Source of the DNA: Hyphomicrobiales bacterium
GTDB taxonomy: Bacteria > Pseudomonadota > Alphaproteobacteria > Rhizobiales > Rhizobiaceae
Direction of reading: 5' to 3'
DNA length: 64,000 nt
NCBI GenBank assembly: GCA_002401155.1
Contig: NVSG01000001.1
Location: forward strand, 434,001-498,000
Made by a program: the position numbers and the translations under genes. Under the pieces are notes generated by a model. It worked only from the letters and a program-made list of their open reading frames with translations. It searched no databases and was not told the origin of the DNA. Of the stretch, positions 46,598 to 56,852 are shown in pieces; the stretch's first letter is position 1, and the number at the start of each line of letters is the position of its first letter.

Positions 46598-48901
46598 CTA
46601 GTTTCGCACGATACCGCGCCCGCTCAACATGCTCTCAATGCGAATTTCGGTCTCGGGCGTTTTAGCAAGCGAGATGAAATTTTCGCGTTCAAAACGGAAC
46701 ATATCCTTTTCGCTCACATCTGTTTTTCCGCTTCCTTCTCCACCAGTGACGATACGGGCGATGGCTGTTGCGACAATCACATCGTGAGGCAGGAAGTTGC
46801 CTTTGGCGAGGCCCTTTTCCAAGAACGCCACCATGGCATCAAAAACATCGCCGCCGGCAAGCGCAAATTCAGGCACAGACCGAGGCGAATATGTCCCGCT
46901 CATTTCCTTGATCGCATTTCGCGATTCACCAATCAGCCGATCCCGGTTCATCACCTGACGGTCACGCTCCGGTTCAAAATAGGCAAGCTTTGCCGCCATA
47001 TCAGGCGAAGTTCCCGTGCGTGAAAAGCCCAGTTGATTGAAACAGTTCCAAGCCGCTTTTTCCCAATCGCCTGTGCGCTGATACCAGCGTAAATAGGTTT
47101 CCTTCACACCGCCACCGCCGGGCACAAGCCCAACCGTTGGCTCCACCAGCCCCATGACCGAATTGGCATGAGCAATCACGAGATCACAATGGGCCAACAC
47201 CTCATAGCCACCGCCCAGTGCCAAACCCGACGGAGCACCAATCGCAGGCGCATCACAATATAACAACGCAGAAACAGCCTCCTGAAAATCAATCAAGAAA
47301 CCATCAATACCCGACCAGTCCTGCGCTTTAATCAACGCCAGAAAATGTTCGAGATTCACACCAGCCGAAAAATGCTGCGCATCATTGTGAACAATGATGC
47401 CCGGTCCCGGATCGCTAGCTGCCATAGCAATCACCGCCATGCAATCAGCGTCCAACGCATTGGCCTTGGTATGAAATTCAACCAGCCGCTCACCACCCGT
47501 GAGATGGAACAAGCTCGCGCCCTTATTCTCAAACACAGGTTCAAGCGTCCGGCGCATCATCGAAAAGCGTGACACACCGTCCGGCAGTTTCACTGGTTGA
47601 TAAGAACCATCATGATGGCGCACATTCAATTGACCATTTTCAACTGCATAGAAAGCATGACCTTTGGCAGCCAAAAGGAATTCCGGCACAGACCAACCTT
47701 CACGCTCCATCCGTTCAACCAACATATCTGTCCCAAGAATGTCCATCATCTCGAACGGCCCATGCACCCAGTTATAACCAAGCTTCATGGCATCATCGAT
47801 GTCCTGAGGAGATTTAGTCACATCAGGCACAAGGCTGGCAGAATAGGTAAAGATATGCGCCAGCACGTTCCATGCAAATTCGCTGAGCTTGTCATCGCCT
47901 TTTATCAGCGCAGAAAGCCCTTCAACTTCACCGACCTTAGCCAGTTCAGGCAGATCTTTCGAACGTGCCTGCCACTCGGAAGTTTCCAGATTCAAACTGA
48001 ACCGTTCATCGCCCTCTTCTTTGTAGAAACCACCCTTGCCCTTATTGCCGGTAAAGCCCTTGGAAATTTGTCCGTTGATGATGTCGCTTTCCGCACCAAT
48101 CTTATGAAAGGCATCGCCCTCCGGTAAAATTGAGCGCAGCGAACGCACCACATCAGCCATGAGATCAAGGCCAATCAAATCATAAAGCGCAAAGGCTCCG
48201 GTTTTTGGAATACCCATCGGACGCCCGAACAGAGCGTCAGCTTCTTCAACCCTGAGCCCCAATCGGATAGCCTCATAAATCGCCGCCTGCATGGCAAATA
48301 CGCCAACGCGGTTGCCCAGAAATCCGGGTGTATCGTCACACTCCACTACGCCCTTGCCAAGAATGCGTTCACAAAATTCCGACAGAGTAGCTATCACCTC
48401 AGCGCTGGTATCTTCGCCCTTCACCAATTCCAGTAGTCGCATATAGCGAACCGGATTAAAGAAGTGAGTGATGCAGAACTGGCTGCGCAATTGCTCCGGC
48501 ATATCTTCCATCAAAAGAGAGATCGGGATGGTTGATGTGTTAGAAGAAACCAACGCTCCCTCTTTCAAATGAGGCAGCAAATTACGATAGAGCGTGCGCT
48601 TGATATCAAGCCGCTCGACAATCGCTTCAACCACCCAGTCGCATCCGGCAACTTTTGCGAGATCATCTTCGATATTACCAATCTCGATACGCTCGATATT
48701 TTCAGGCAGCATCAATAGCGGCGGATCTGATTTTTTAATTCGCTCAATCGCCGATTCCACCACTGAATTTCGCTCAGAGTCCCCTGCAATATCCAGCAGC
48801 AACACCTTCAGCCCAGCATTGGCCACCTGAGCGGCAATGCCCGCCCCCATAGTTCCGGCACCGATAACACACACTTTTTTAATAGAAGAAACTGAACTCA
48901 T
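46598..48901 (-). CDS. FadN-like 3-hydroxyacyl-CoA dehydrogenase/enoyl-CoA hydratase fusion
   Basis: 767-residue bifunctional beta-oxidation enzyme. Residues 1-300 are the HAD domain with NAD motif GAGTMGAGIAAQVA and the 3-hydroxyacyl-CoA signature, and the C-terminal ~300 hold the enoyl-CoA hydratase fold with LALGGGYEVLAH, the active site region. HAD precedes ECH, the FadN arrangement, opposite to FadB. Part of a fatty-acid degradation set; the hydrolase upstream and metY are next on the strand, the latter likely chance neighbours. Confidence 0.88.
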   Translation of the reverse strand: MSSVSSIKKVCVIGAGTMGAGIAAQVANAGLKVLLLDIAGDSERNSVVESAIERIKKSDPPLLMLPENIERIEIGNIEDDLAKVAGCDWVVEAIVERLDIKRTLYRNLLPHLKEGALVSSNTSTIPISLLMEDMPEQLRSQFCITHFFNPVRYMRLLELVKGEDTSAEVIATLSEFCERILGKGVVECDDTPGFLGNRVGVFAMQAAIYEAIRLGLRVEEADALFGRPMGIPKTGAFALYDLIGLDLMADVVRSLRSILPEGDAFHKIGAESDIINGQISKGFTGNKGKGGFYKEEGDERFSLNLETSEWQARSKDLPELAKVGEVEGLSALIKGDDKLSEFAWNVLAHIFTYSASLVPDVTKSPQDIDDAMKLGYNWVHGPFEMMDILGTDMLVERMEREGWSVPEFLLAAKGHAFYAVENGQLNVRHHDGSYQPVKLPDGVSRFSMMRRTLEPVFENKGASLFHLTGGERLVEFHTKANALDADCMAVIAMAASDPGPGIIVHNDAQHFSAGVNLEHFLALIKAQDWSGIDGFLIDFQEAVSALLYCDAPAIGAPSGLALGGGYEVLAHCDLVIAHANSVMGLVEPTVGLVPGGGGVKETYLRWYQRTGDWEKAAWNCFNQLGFSRTGTSPDMAAKLAYFEPERDRQVMNRDRLIGESRNAIKEMSGTYSPRSVPEFALAGGDVFDAMVAFLEKGLAKGNFLPHDVIVATAIARIVTGGEGSGKTDVSEKDMFRFERENFISLAKTPETEIRIESMLSGRGIVRN

Positions 48902-48907
48902 ATTGTC

Positions 48908-49714
48908 TCACTTGAAATTCGATTGGTAAAAATTCTTGATCAGCTGGTTGACCTCTTGCGGCTTTTCCAAAGGCAGCGTATGCCCCGCGCCTTCAAGAAT
49001 GTGCAACTCGTTTTTGGGCAGGTTTTCCGCCAGCACACGCCCCGCCCGCACCGGTGTCATCTTGTCTTCCTTGGCAAAGATGCAAAGGCTTGGACAAGTC
49101 AGGTTTTTAGCAGCAGCAACGCCGTTTTCATAATCTGCACATGAGCTCAAATCCGTGGCCAAAGCGTTTGGCGCATTAAGCCCCATCACCCGCAATCCAG
49201 CATCGATCAACGATACACCGGGCACAGAATTAGCGTGGGCATGGGCCGACGTGCCCGAACCCCATGAGACCATGAGATTAAAAGCCTTCTCTGGATTCTC
49301 CTCCGCCATTTTTATGAGCGCAGGATTGGCCGGAATAGCAGCAGCGGTTGCAACAAAGGTAATACTGGTAATTCTGGACGGGGCAAGAACTGACGCTTCA
49401 AGCGCAATAATCCCCCCTTGAGAATGCCCAACCAGATGAGCTTTATCGATTCCCAGCACGTCCATCACGCCGACCAACCATTTAGCCTGCGCCTCAATGC
49501 CTTGGATTGGTTCGCCTTCAGAAAGATCATGCCCCGGCATATCGGGCGCTAAAACATTGTAGCCATTATAGGCGAACGCGCGCACTTGCTGGGTCCATGT
49601 GAGATGGCAATTCCCTGCCCCATGCAAAAACAAAACCCATGGCTGACCTTGAACATGTTCATGCCCACCGATTGACGCAAACACCTTTGAACCATTTACT
49701 TCAAACTGCATCAC
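48908..49714 (-). CDS. Alpha/beta hydrolase
   Basis: 268 residues. Nucleophile elbow GHSQGG near residue 97, oxyanion HG at LHGAGN, and catalytic His in GAGHTLPLE near 245. Its TGA overlaps metY by four bases (49711-49714) on the downstream side of metY, so the two are cotranscribed. Substrate not inferable; a thioesterase, esterase or C-C hydrolase are all possible. Confidence 0.82.
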   Translation of the reverse strand: MMQFEVNGSKVFASIGGHEHVQGQPWVLFLHGAGNCHLTWTQQVRAFAYNGYNVLAPDMPGHDLSEGEPIQGIEAQAKWLVGVMDVLGIDKAHLVGHSQGGIIALEASVLAPSRITSITFVATAAAIPANPALIKMAEENPEKAFNLMVSWGSGTSAHAHANSVPGVSLIDAGLRVMGLNAPNALATDLSSCADYENGVAAAKNLTCPSLCIFAKEDKMTPVRAGRVLAENLPKNELHILEGAGHTLPLEKPQEVNQLIKNFYQSNFK

Positions 49715-51009
49715 TTGCCTCCTACGCGGGAAGCCGCTTTCAGTCCGCGGTCAAAATCGGCAATAATATCGTTGATGCTTTCAAGCCCCACCGACAGCCG
49801 GATCAAATCATCCGACAACCCGCCAGCCTTCATATCTTCAGCAGATATATGGGAATGGGTGGTGGAAGCCGGATGAATAACCAGAGTTTTCGCATCCCCC
49901 ACATTAGCGAGGTGAGACGCCAGTTTCAGATTTTCCATAAAGGCAACACCGCCTTTGCGCGCCCCCTTCACACCAAACACAATGATCGACCCTGCCCCTT
50001 TAGGCATCAATTTACCGGCCAGTTCGTGGTCAGGATGATCTTTGAGCAATGGATGGCGAACCCATTCAACTGCTTCGTGATTGGTCAGATATTCAAGCAA
50101 CGCCTTGGTATTCTCCATATGCTTTTCCATGCGCAGTGGCAGGGTTTCAATCCCCTGCAACAGATAAAACGCATTGGTCGGGCTGAGCGCTGCTCCGAAA
50201 TTATACATGCCCTCGGCACGCATCCGCATGGCAAGGGCTACCGGGCCAAACTCTTCCCAGAAGATAATCCCGTCCAGCGCATAATGCGCACTGGTCAGCG
50301 TCGGAAATTTATCGTTACGACCCCAATTGAAATTACCCCCATCAATCACCGCGCCGCCAATAGCAACACCATGGCCGCCCAGCCATTTGGTGACCGATTG
50401 AATGATAATATTCGCACCATAATCCAGCGGCTTGCACAAATACGGCGTATTAAAAGTGGCATCGATCATCAGCGGAATGCCTGCATCATCGGCAATTTTT
50501 GCTACCGCTTCCAGATCAAGCACATCCAGCCCCGGATTGCCGATCAGCTCGGCAAAAATGAATTTGGTATTCTCTTTGATCGCAGCCTTGATGGCATCCA
50601 GATCACGCGGCGCAACAAAGCTGGTTTCAACCCCAAATCTCGGCAGGGTATTTTTCAGCAAATTGATGTTTGCCCCGTAAAGCTGGGAAGTCGAAACGAT
50701 ATGGTCCCCGGCACTAACCAGCATGGTCGCCGCCATATGCAGCGCTGCCATTCCAGAAGCCGTCGCAACACAAGCCGCTCCACCTTCCAAAGCCGCAAGC
50801 CTTTGTTCCAGCACAGCAACCGTTGGATTGGAAATACGTGAGTATAAATGCCCGCCCTGCTCCATATTAAACAGCGCTGCCGCATGATCTGCATCTTTAA
50901 ACACATAAGAAGTCGTTTGATGGATCGGCACGGCCCGCGAGCCGTGATCGCTATCAGGCACATGGCCCGCATGCAGGGCCAACGTTTCAATATCGTAAAA
51001 TTCTGCCAT
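49711..51009 (-). CDS. metY: O-acetylhomoserine (or O-succinylhomoserine) sulfhydrylase, MetY-type
   Basis: 432 residues from ATG 51009, whose GGAGGT ribosome binding site is 11 bases upstream. Cys/Met-metabolism PLP family with the lysine in SVTKWLGGHG and the LYSRISNP motif. Condenses O-acylhomoserine with sulfide to homocysteine in methionine synthesis; the length fits MetY (about 430) better than MetZ. The upstream leader contains a palindrome and a hairpin with a GTTAAA loop. Confidence 0.88.
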   Translation of the reverse strand: MAEFYDIETLALHAGHVPDSDHGSRAVPIHQTTSYVFKDADHAAALFNMEQGGHLYSRISNPTVAVLEQRLAALEGGAACVATASGMAALHMAATMLVSAGDHIVSTSQLYGANINLLKNTLPRFGVETSFVAPRDLDAIKAAIKENTKFIFAELIGNPGLDVLDLEAVAKIADDAGIPLMIDATFNTPYLCKPLDYGANIIIQSVTKWLGGHGVAIGGAVIDGGNFNWGRNDKFPTLTSAHYALDGIIFWEEFGPVALAMRMRAEGMYNFGAALSPTNAFYLLQGIETLPLRMEKHMENTKALLEYLTNHEAVEWVRHPLLKDHPDHELAGKLMPKGAGSIIVFGVKGARKGGVAFMENLKLASHLANVGDAKTLVIHPASTTHSHISAEDMKAGGLSDDLIRLSVGLESINDIIADFDRGLKAASRVGGK

Positions 51010-51304
51010 ATTTTTCAATTACCTCCGGTATCATCTGAAAAAATCCTACCTGTAAAATTTTCCAATTGCGAGCAGATTTAACGCCCGCAACAAACCAATA
51101 TTTGCAATATTGTTCAGCAGATTTAGTTGTGATTACAAATATTAAAGGTTGTAATAGTATTTTATGCACTTATAAGCTGCATTCAGGCTGGTGCTGTCGT
51201 TCAACCCAACATTGAATAACAGCAACAGACAGAGTCGGCGCGCCCTTTGGCGGGCGAGTAGATGGTCGGCTCTGTCTCTTGGGGAACTCTATAGCAATGT
51301 GGGC
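51010..51304 (-). promoter_or_regulatory. metY upstream region with palindrome and structured leader
   Basis: 295 bases between metY and the antiporter gene, read on the minus strand. A 17-base palindrome CAATATT-TGC-AATATTG lies at 51096-51112 about 90 bases before the ATG. A hairpin TTGCGGGC/GCTCGCAA (8 bp with one wobble, loop GTTAAATCT) follows at 51066-51090. Nearer the antiporter is the terminator structure at 51228-51276. It resembles, but does not clearly match, alphaproteobacterial SAM-II leaders. Confidence 0.45.
51228..51276 (-). terminator. Structured terminator after the Na+/H+ antiporter gene
   Basis: Outer stem GACAGAG/CTCTGTC with an inner GC-rich stem around CGCCC...GGGCG. 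On the minus strand the sequence after it is moderately T-rich. It lies 28 bases after the antiporter stop. Plausible terminator but no long T-run. Confidence 0.5.
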
Positions 51305-52573
51305 CTAGAGTAATGTGGGATCGACGGTCTTGCTGATCACCAAGCGTACGCTCAGTCCTTGCACAATCACCGAAAATAGTACCACCGCATAAGTCGCCAT
51401 CAATATCATCGGTTTGAATTCATTGTCCGGCAATGACAGTGCCAGCGCCACGGATATTCCTCCGCGCAAGCCTCCCCATGTGAGAACGGGAATGGCCCCC
51501 TTGGTAAATTTCAGCCAGACCGAAAGCACAAAGATCGGTATCGATACCGAAATCAGCCTTGCGCAAAGCACCAGCGGAACAGACCAAATTACTAACCAGC
51601 CATAGGATGGGTCGAACGATACAATCAACACTTCAAGCCCGATTAACAGGAACAGAACCGAGTTCAAAATCTCGTCGATCAATTCCCAGAATTTGAATAA
51701 ATGCAGCCGCGTGGTTTCGCTCATACCAAGCCTTGCCCCGCGATTGCCCACAAGCAGACCGGTCACCACCACAGCAATCGGACCGGAAATATGCAGACGA
51801 ATTGCCAACGCATAAGTGGCCGACACCACCCCAAGGGTGATCAGAATTTCCAGGGTATATTCATCAATCGCCGCCATCGCCCGATAGGCAATCCAACCGG
51901 TAACCAGACCAAGTAAAGCACCACCGCCAGCTTCTACAAAAAACAATTTAGCTATATGCTGCGCGTCGATTTCTCCGCCACCGTGCGCTGATCCACCCAC
52001 CGCAATAGCCACAATAATCGTAAACACCACCACGCCAACACCATCATTAAACAGAGATTCCCCCGCAATTTTAGCTTCCAGTGAATGGGGTACATTGATC
52101 GATTTCAATAGGCTCATAACCGCAACCGGATCAGTTGGCGAAATCAACGCGCCAAACACCAACGCCCAGACATAGGGTAATTCCACACCAAATATCTGCG
52201 CCAGATACCAAAACCCGGTGCCCACCACAAAGGTAGAAATCACCACACCGAAGGTCGCCATGATGCCGATCGGCCATTTTTGATCCTTCAGAAAATCAAA
52301 ATCCACATGCAGTGCGCCAGCAAACAGCAGAAATGCCAGCATCCCCTCCATAACGGTGGAATAAAAATCAATCTGCCCAATCGCGCTCTGCACCACTTCG
52401 ATAATGCCCAGCGTCGGGAAAAAATAACTAAACACCAACAAAGAAATAGAAGACGCAAGAGCCATCACCAACAGGCCAATTGTGTGAGGCAGGTGGATGA
52501 ACACGTGATTGATCCAGCCAAAAGCCGCAGAGATCGCCAATAACAGCGATGCGATTTCAAAAAGTGACAGCAA
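51305..52573 (-). CDS. Cation:proton antiporter, NhaP/CPA1 family
   Basis: 422 residues, about twelve hydrophobic helices, with PTDPVAVMSLLKSI, the acidic pair region of CPA1 (SPTDPVAV), and GGLRGGISVALALSLP in the last third, typical of NhaP. Exchanges Na+ or K+ for protons at the inner membrane. Single-gene unit on the minus strand. Confidence 0.9.
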   Translation of the reverse strand: MLSLFEIASLLLAISAAFGWINHVFIHLPHTIGLLVMALASSISLLVFSYFFPTLGIIEVVQSAIGQIDFYSTVMEGMLAFLLFAGALHVDFDFLKDQKWPIGIMATFGVVISTFVVGTGFWYLAQIFGVELPYVWALVFGALISPTDPVAVMSLLKSINVPHSLEAKIAGESLFNDGVGVVVFTIIVAIAVGGSAHGGGEIDAQHIAKLFFVEAGGGALLGLVTGWIAYRAMAAIDEYTLEILITLGVVSATYALAIRLHISGPIAVVVTGLLVGNRGARLGMSETTRLHLFKFWELIDEILNSVLFLLIGLEVLIVSFDPSYGWLVIWSVPLVLCARLISVSIPIFVLSVWLKFTKGAIPVLTWGGLRGGISVALALSLPDNEFKPMILMATYAVVLFSVIVQGLSVRLVISKTVDPTLL

Positions 52574-52603
52574 TTTTTCTCTCCGGATTCTGAATTTTCC
52601 GAA

Positions 52604-53719
52604 TCATATCATTTCCAGCGTCACCGCAACAGGACAATGGTCCGATGCTTTCGGCCTATCCCAGCCGGTACGCGCATAACGCTCAACCTCTTGTCCGGGA
52701 GGAAAGATCGTGCGGAAAGGCTGACCGTTACGAATGATATCCAGAATAGCACGCCGGTTGGTTTCAGCCAGAATGGGCGATGCCAGAATATAATCCAACT
52801 GCACCAAATGGCGCACATCTACAGCTTCCGAAGGTTCTCTCGAATAATAAAGCGTCCATTGATTATCAACGGGCCGCCTCGCAACAAGGTTTTGAGAAAA
52901 ACCCTGCTCAATTAATGGATCAAACCCACTGGTTTCCTCTCCCAGCAGCAAGAAATCCCGCACCCCGCTTCTCTCGGCACCAATTGTAAGACGGCTTTGA
53001 TAATCATTGAGATCGCCACAAACAAGCCAGCTTTTCTTCGCCGTATCCTGATTAAATTTTTGTTCAACAATACGCCGAATCGCAAGACTTTCTGCCAACC
53101 TTACCGGCATCGTATAGAGACGCCCATTCAGATCGCTGCCATAAGCACCCATCGATTTTAAGTGAACCACAAACAAAGTCAGCGCACGCCCACCGATAAG
53201 CAAATCCACCTCCAGACAATCTCGTCTAAAAACACGTTCCTGTGGCGCTAATTCCAACTCTTCCAGCGCGATAGCAAGATAGGAATCTCCAGCAAGCCCA
53301 AGTTGATCATAAGTCACCTCCGCATGACTTTTAACACCGACTATTTCTATTGCTTCACCATCGGCGGTCCGCTCACGCGCAATCAGCGCCACGTCAATTC
53401 CGCGTCCATCATTACCTTCAATCAAATGAATTTGGCTATACCGCCCACCGGGAACATCAGAAAGAAAATTCCACTCAAATGCTTTAAGCGTTTCAATATC
53501 ATCAACCTCCTGCAAGCAGATGATATCGGCGCAGGTATCTGCAATCGCCCTTGCGGTCAGTTGCATCGTATCGAGCGTATAAGACCTGAGTTGTGATGCC
53601 TCCAGCTTGCGTAAATGTGCCCGCACACTACCGAGACGAGAATGCCTCACATCCGGCGTAGAGAAAACAAACCGCTCGGTCAAATTTTCGACATTAAAGG
53701 TGGCGATTCGAACTAACAT
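52604..53719 (-). CDS. Endonuclease/exonuclease/phosphatase (EEP)-family protein
   Basis: 371 residues from ATG 53719 with AAGG six bases upstream. EEP fold with TFNVEN at the N-terminus, LQEVD for the metal-binding Glu, HLKSM and GDLND, and the C-terminal SDHCPV with catalytic His. No signal peptide. Could be a nuclease, phosphatase or sphingomyelinase-like; the conserved catalytic residues are all present. Confidence 0.88.
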   Translation of the reverse strand: MLVRIATFNVENLTERFVFSTPDVRHSRLGSVRAHLRKLEASQLRSYTLDTMQLTARAIADTCADIICLQEVDDIETLKAFEWNFLSDVPGGRYSQIHLIEGNDGRGIDVALIARERTADGEAIEIVGVKSHAEVTYDQLGLAGDSYLAIALEELELAPQERVFRRDCLEVDLLIGGRALTLFVVHLKSMGAYGSDLNGRLYTMPVRLAESLAIRRIVEQKFNQDTAKKSWLVCGDLNDYQSRLTIGAERSGVRDFLLLGEETSGFDPLIEQGFSQNLVARRPVDNQWTLYYSREPSEAVDVRHLVQLDYILASPILAETNRRAILDIIRNGQPFRTIFPPGQEVERYARTGWDRPKASDHCPVAVTLEMI

Positions 53720-53832
53720 AGAAAACCTTTTAGTTCCCAACGGGAAAAAGAACAATCACTACATAGGGTTCAAACACCACCACAATCTCGCCTATTTTCC
53801 CGAGCTAATATGTAAGGATAACAGGGCTAAAT

Positions 53833-53856
53833 GAACGTCGAACCGATTCATTCGTT
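53833..53856 (+). promoter_or_regulatory. Candidate sigma-EcfG (general stress response) promoter
   Basis: TGAAC (53832-53836) then 16 bases and CGTT (53853-53856), one base from the alphaproteobacterial EcfG consensus GGAAC-N16/17-CGTT. It ends about 21 bases before the ATG of the His-rich exported protein at 53878, a workable leader. Predicted to place that gene in the general stress response. Confidence 0.6.
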
Positions 53857-53877
53857 TTGGCAGGAGGGAACCATCTC

Positions 53878-54207
53878 ATGAAAACACTAATATCTTCTGT
53901 GATTTTGGCAATCATTGTCAGCTTCACAGCGTTGATTGGCACCAATTCAGCCAGCGCAACCGCCATGCGTTTCACAACGCCAATTGAAGTCGCCAAAGAC
54001 AGCAATGTCATTAAGGTGCACCGGCGACATCATCGCCGCTATCGGCATCACCGCCGCCACCGACATCATCATTGGCGGCACTACCACGGGACAAGTATTC
54101 ATATTACGTTGCCCCGGATTCATCTCTATTTAGGATCCCATCGCCACAGGCACCGTCATGGCCGCAAACGCCACACTCATCGGCATTGGCGTGGACACCA
54201 TCACTAG
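53878..54207 (+). CDS. Histidine/arginine-rich exported small protein
   Basis: 109 residues. A cleavable signal peptide (about 1-23) ends near NSASATA. The mature protein is dominated by His, Arg and aromatic residues from residue 45 on, with runs like RRHHRR and HRHHH, suggesting metal binding (nickel, copper or zinc) or nucleic-acid/polysaccharide binding; family unknown to me. Preceded by AGGAGGGA and an EcfG-like promoter, followed by a terminator. Confidence 0.72.
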   Translation: MKTLISSVILAIIVSFTALIGTNSASATAMRFTTPIEVAKDSNVIKVHRRHHRRYRHHRRHRHHHWRHYHGTSIHITLPRIHLYLGSHRHRHRHGRKRHTHRHWRGHHH

Positions 54208-54239
54208 GATGGCCAAACCAGTTTGACCAAATTGTTAAA

Positions 54240-54266
54240 GGCCGCGATTATATCGCGGCCTTTTTT
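54240..54266. terminator. Bidirectional intrinsic terminator
   Basis: GGCCGCGAT-TAT-ATCGCGGCC (54240-54260) with a T-run at 54261-54266 on the plus strand and a T-rich flank on the minus strand. Serves the His-rich gene on one side and ilvC on the other. Confidence 0.92.
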
Positions 54267-54277
54267 ATTGAACGCTA

Positions 54278-55309
<1,032 letters not shown>

Positions 55310-55322
55310 TCACTTGGTTGAT

Positions 55323-55973
55323 TTAAGTTTTCTTTTCCCCGTAAAGGGCAAAAAATTGTTCGGTCGCCTTTTTAGCTTCCGTTTTTATTTGAGCTTCATT
55401 GAGCGACACATCTTCGCCCAGTAAAACCCGAATTTGAATATCCCTGACCACCAGTCCAAAAAAGCAACTGAATGCTTCCGCGCCACTTTTAAATTCCAGA
55501 TGCCCAGCATCGCGCCCCATTACCAGCACGGGCAATAGCCGTCGACGCATGGCGAACGGGCCATTTTGCAAGACAATCGAACCCAGATCAGAAGAGGCGC
55601 TTCCCCCTTGCGATATCGCCATGCGGTTGAGCGCAATCGATACATCGCTGGTAAGAACCGCCAGCCAGTCAGACGCAAAACGAATCAATGCATCGCGCAA
55701 AGTTGCTTCATCCAGCGTGCTGCCATCAATCGGCGCAATGCGAACTTTTGACGCCTGCCACTGAACGGTTGCCGTCAACAGACCTTGCCGGTCACCAAAC
55801 CATTTATAGAGCGTTTCTTTTGAACAACTGGCACTCTTCGCCACCCGTTCCATAGTCAGCGCGCCGCCTTCACGAACCATCAATTCCAGAACAGCCGAAA
55901 GCACTTCCTGCTGACGTTTGGAAAAATCAGCCTCACTGGTTTGAGGTTGGATGGTGGCAAGCGCCTCTGACAT
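55323..55973 (-). CDS. TetR/AcrR-family transcriptional regulator
   Basis: 216 residues. N-terminal HTH at about 22-65 with ERVAKSASCSKETLYKWFG, then a ligand-binding helical domain. Its promoter region has a perfect palindrome at 55993-56006, a probable autoregulatory operator. It sits beside ilvC, an arrangement seen in other alphaproteobacteria. Confidence 0.88.
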   Translation of the reverse strand: MSEALATIQPQTSEADFSKRQQEVLSAVLELMVREGGALTMERVAKSASCSKETLYKWFGDRQGLLTATVQWQASKVRIAPIDGSTLDEATLRDALIRFASDWLAVLTSDVSIALNRMAISQGGSASSDLGSIVLQNGPFAMRRRLLPVLVMGRDAGHLEFKSGAEAFSCFFGLVVRDIQIRVLLGEDVSLNEAQIKTEAKKATEQFFALYGEKKT

Positions 55974-55992
55974 TTAACAGCAATCCTCACAA

Positions 55993-56006
55993 GTACCGTA
56001 CGGTAC
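55993..56006. promoter_or_regulatory. TetR operator
   Basis: Perfect 14-base palindrome GTACCGTACGGTAC 20 bases before the TetR ATG, with CCGTACGG overlapping again in the flanks (TACCGTACGGTACGGTT). The size and position fit a TetR autoregulatory site. Confidence 0.7.
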
Positions 56007-56072
56007 GGTTCGGCAGCACGCTATAGCAGAGGTGGAATTATCGCAAGCAAATTTCTTGAAGTGAGATATTGG

Positions 56073-56825
56073 CTAGTGCCCAAGCGCAGTCAAAAATCGT
56101 TGCACAGCTCCAGCCATACCATATTGCAGCGCATCGGCAGTCAGGCCATGACCAATCGAGACCTCTAAAATCCCCGGCACACGCCTCATCAGCGCGGGCA
56201 AATTATCAACCGTCAAATCATGCCCGGCATTCAATTCAAGGCCATGCTTTTGCGCAAAGCCAGCCGTGCGCTCCAGATCATCGAGGCATTTTGAACACAC
56301 CTCGTCATTGTCATAGGACGCCCCATAAGGACCTGTGAAAAGCTCCAGCCGGTCAGCGCCTATATCAGCAGCGGCGCGAACCTCATCTTCGCTCGCATCC
56401 GGGTCACAAAACATCGCCACCCGAAACCCTGCATTTTTCAGCCGCGCAACAATCGGCCGCAGATAGTTTCCCTGATTGATAAATTCCCAACCATGATCAG
56501 ATGTCGCTTGCGAGGGATCATCCGGCACCAGCGTTACCTGCTCCGGTTGATTGACCTCAGCCAAATCCAGAAATTCATCGGTGGGATAACCTTCAATATT
56601 ATATTCAGCCTGCGGCGCATCATCATCAAGCAATGCCCTGATCTCGGGCACATCGGAAAACCGAATATGGCGCTGGTCCGGGCGCGGATGAACCGTCAAC
56701 CCTCCTGCCCCAGCCTCAAGTGCGATACGGCCAAGGTCAATAAGGCTCGGCCACGGCATATCACGCCTATTGCGCAACATCGCAATAGCGTTCAAGTTCA
56801 CCGATAAAATCGTCTTATTTTCCAT
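56073..56825 (-). CDS. pdxJ: Pyridoxine 5'-phosphate synthase
   Basis: 250 residues; last step of de novo vitamin B6 synthesis. Motifs: [11 protein letters not shown] at the N-terminus, [13 protein letters not shown] and the C-terminal [12 protein letters not shown] with phosphate-site residues. ATG 56825 has GAGGT seven bases upstream; a GTG 12 bases earlier is an alternative. Confidence 0.94.
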   Translation of the reverse strand: MENKTILSVNLNAIAMLRNRRDMPWPSLIDLGRIALEAGAGGLTVHPRPDQRHIRFSDVPEIRALLDDDAPQAEYNIEGYPTDEFLDLAEVNQPEQVTLVPDDPSQATSDHGWEFINQGNYLRPIVARLKNAGFRVAMFCDPDASEDEVRAAADIGADRLELFTGPYGASYDNDEVCSKCLDDLERTAGFAQKHGLELNAGHDLTVDNLPALMRRVPGILEVSIGHGLTADALQYGMAGAVQRFLTALGH

Positions 56826-56852
56826 GACAAACCTCACCTATTTCACATTCAT

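Noticed and set aside
49639-50841. 400-codon plus-strand reading frame
   Set aside because: It is antisense to metY, whose family motifs are unmistakable, and its translation has no recognisable features.
51010-51180. SAM-II riboswitch upstream of metY
   Set aside because: The TTGC...GTTAAA words resemble the SAM-II core, but spacing and the rest of the consensus do not fit by eye; kept only as a candidate structured leader.
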